Source: Bacillus sp. Marseille-P3661 (GTDB taxonomy: Bacteria; Bacillota; Bacilli; Bacillales; Bacillaceae_J). Taken from it: 64,000 nucleotides of DNA. Shown in pieces: positions 63,954-64,000 of the stretch. A model generated the notes under the pieces. It ran no database searches. It saw nothing but the letters and a program-made list of their open reading frames with translations, and was not told the origin of the DNA. The translations under genes and the position numbers were made by a program. Every line of letters starts with the position of its first letter. Within the stretch, counting starts at the first letter, position 1. Location: NCBI RefSeq assembly GCF_900240995.1, contig NZ_LT965953.1, forward strand, positions 1,621,017 through 1,685,016, in the 5' to 3' direction.

Positions 63954-64000
63954 CCCAAAAGATTAGTTTTTTTGACTCTAACTTTTGGGGTGCACCTCAT

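Larger units (their letters stand above)
62542..63999 (-). mobile_element. IS3-family (IS150 group) insertion sequence
   Basis: The ends are TGAGCTGACCCCCAAAAGTT (62542 on) and, read inward from 63999, TGAGGTGCACCCCAAAAGTT, so about 18 of the first 20 bases match as inverted repeats. The element is about 1,458 bases with two overlapping minus-strand frames. The right target-site copy lies outside the window. It is inserted in a family A repeat. Confidence 0.92.

Overview
The window looks like accessory-rich chromosome from a low-GC, endospore-forming Bacillaceae bacterium (Bacillus/Neobacillus-like; the species cannot be fixed from sequence alone). Support comes from close resemblance of several proteins to Bacillus families (YybA/PaiA/PaiB, YoaS/YozG, YwnA, YdaG-like), strong AGGAGG-type ribosome sites, a SpoIID/LytB-domain protein, a small SASP-like peptide and several Bacillales-only DUF families (DUF3231, DUF4256, DUF817, CBO0543). 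I found no rRNA, tRNA or CRISPR array and no recognisable prophage.

Layout. 1-3.5 kb: the conserved yybA-paiA-paiB operon facing a YyaS-type membrane gene, then a secreted beta-propeller protein. 3.8-8.4 kb: cyanase (cynS) convergent with a nitrate/cyanate-type ABC transporter operon. The binding protein of that operon is a predicted Tat-exported lipoprotein with a His/Cys-rich cytoplasmic leader, and a tatA gene closes the operon. 8.4-9.8 kb is gene-poor. 9.8-24 kb carries housekeeping and stress genes (Lrp-like regulator, MBL hydrolase, P5C reductase, trmL, uppS paralog, DUF817, yozG-yoaS) separated by repeats. 24-32 kb holds DUF3231 genes, a secreted esterase, a lipoprotein, a large membrane protein and a decayed second yoaS-yozG copy. 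32-34 kb is a complete IS110-family element. 34-46 kb contains HAD, QorB/YwnA, ldh, a redox protein with an in-frame UGA, MFS/MocR and mntP. 48-62 kb contains YdcF, a Pro-rich two-gene operon, DoxX, VOC, several broken genes, a lone purF and a SpoIID/LytB protein. 62.5-64 kb is an IS3-family element that runs to the edge.

Two features dominate. First, the window is full of short palindromic interspersed repeats. One family has arms reading GGGACAGGT/ACCTGTCCC in at least three subtypes; another has an invariant 14-nt core inside changing arms. Both insertion sequences lie inside members of the first family, and several genes are truncated against or fused to these repeats. Second, a peroxiredoxin-like gene (39576-40130, minus strand) is open throughout except for one UGA, which falls at the first position of the redox CxxC motif. 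A stable hairpin lies at the distance expected of a bacterial SECIS element, so this is a candidate selenoprotein and the observation I rate highest. Gene decay is also common here (OsmC, FNT, two of three DUF3231 copies, pRiA4b-ORF3, glycine-zipper protein, DnaD-like, yoaS/yozG), so a plain nonsense mutation must be excluded.
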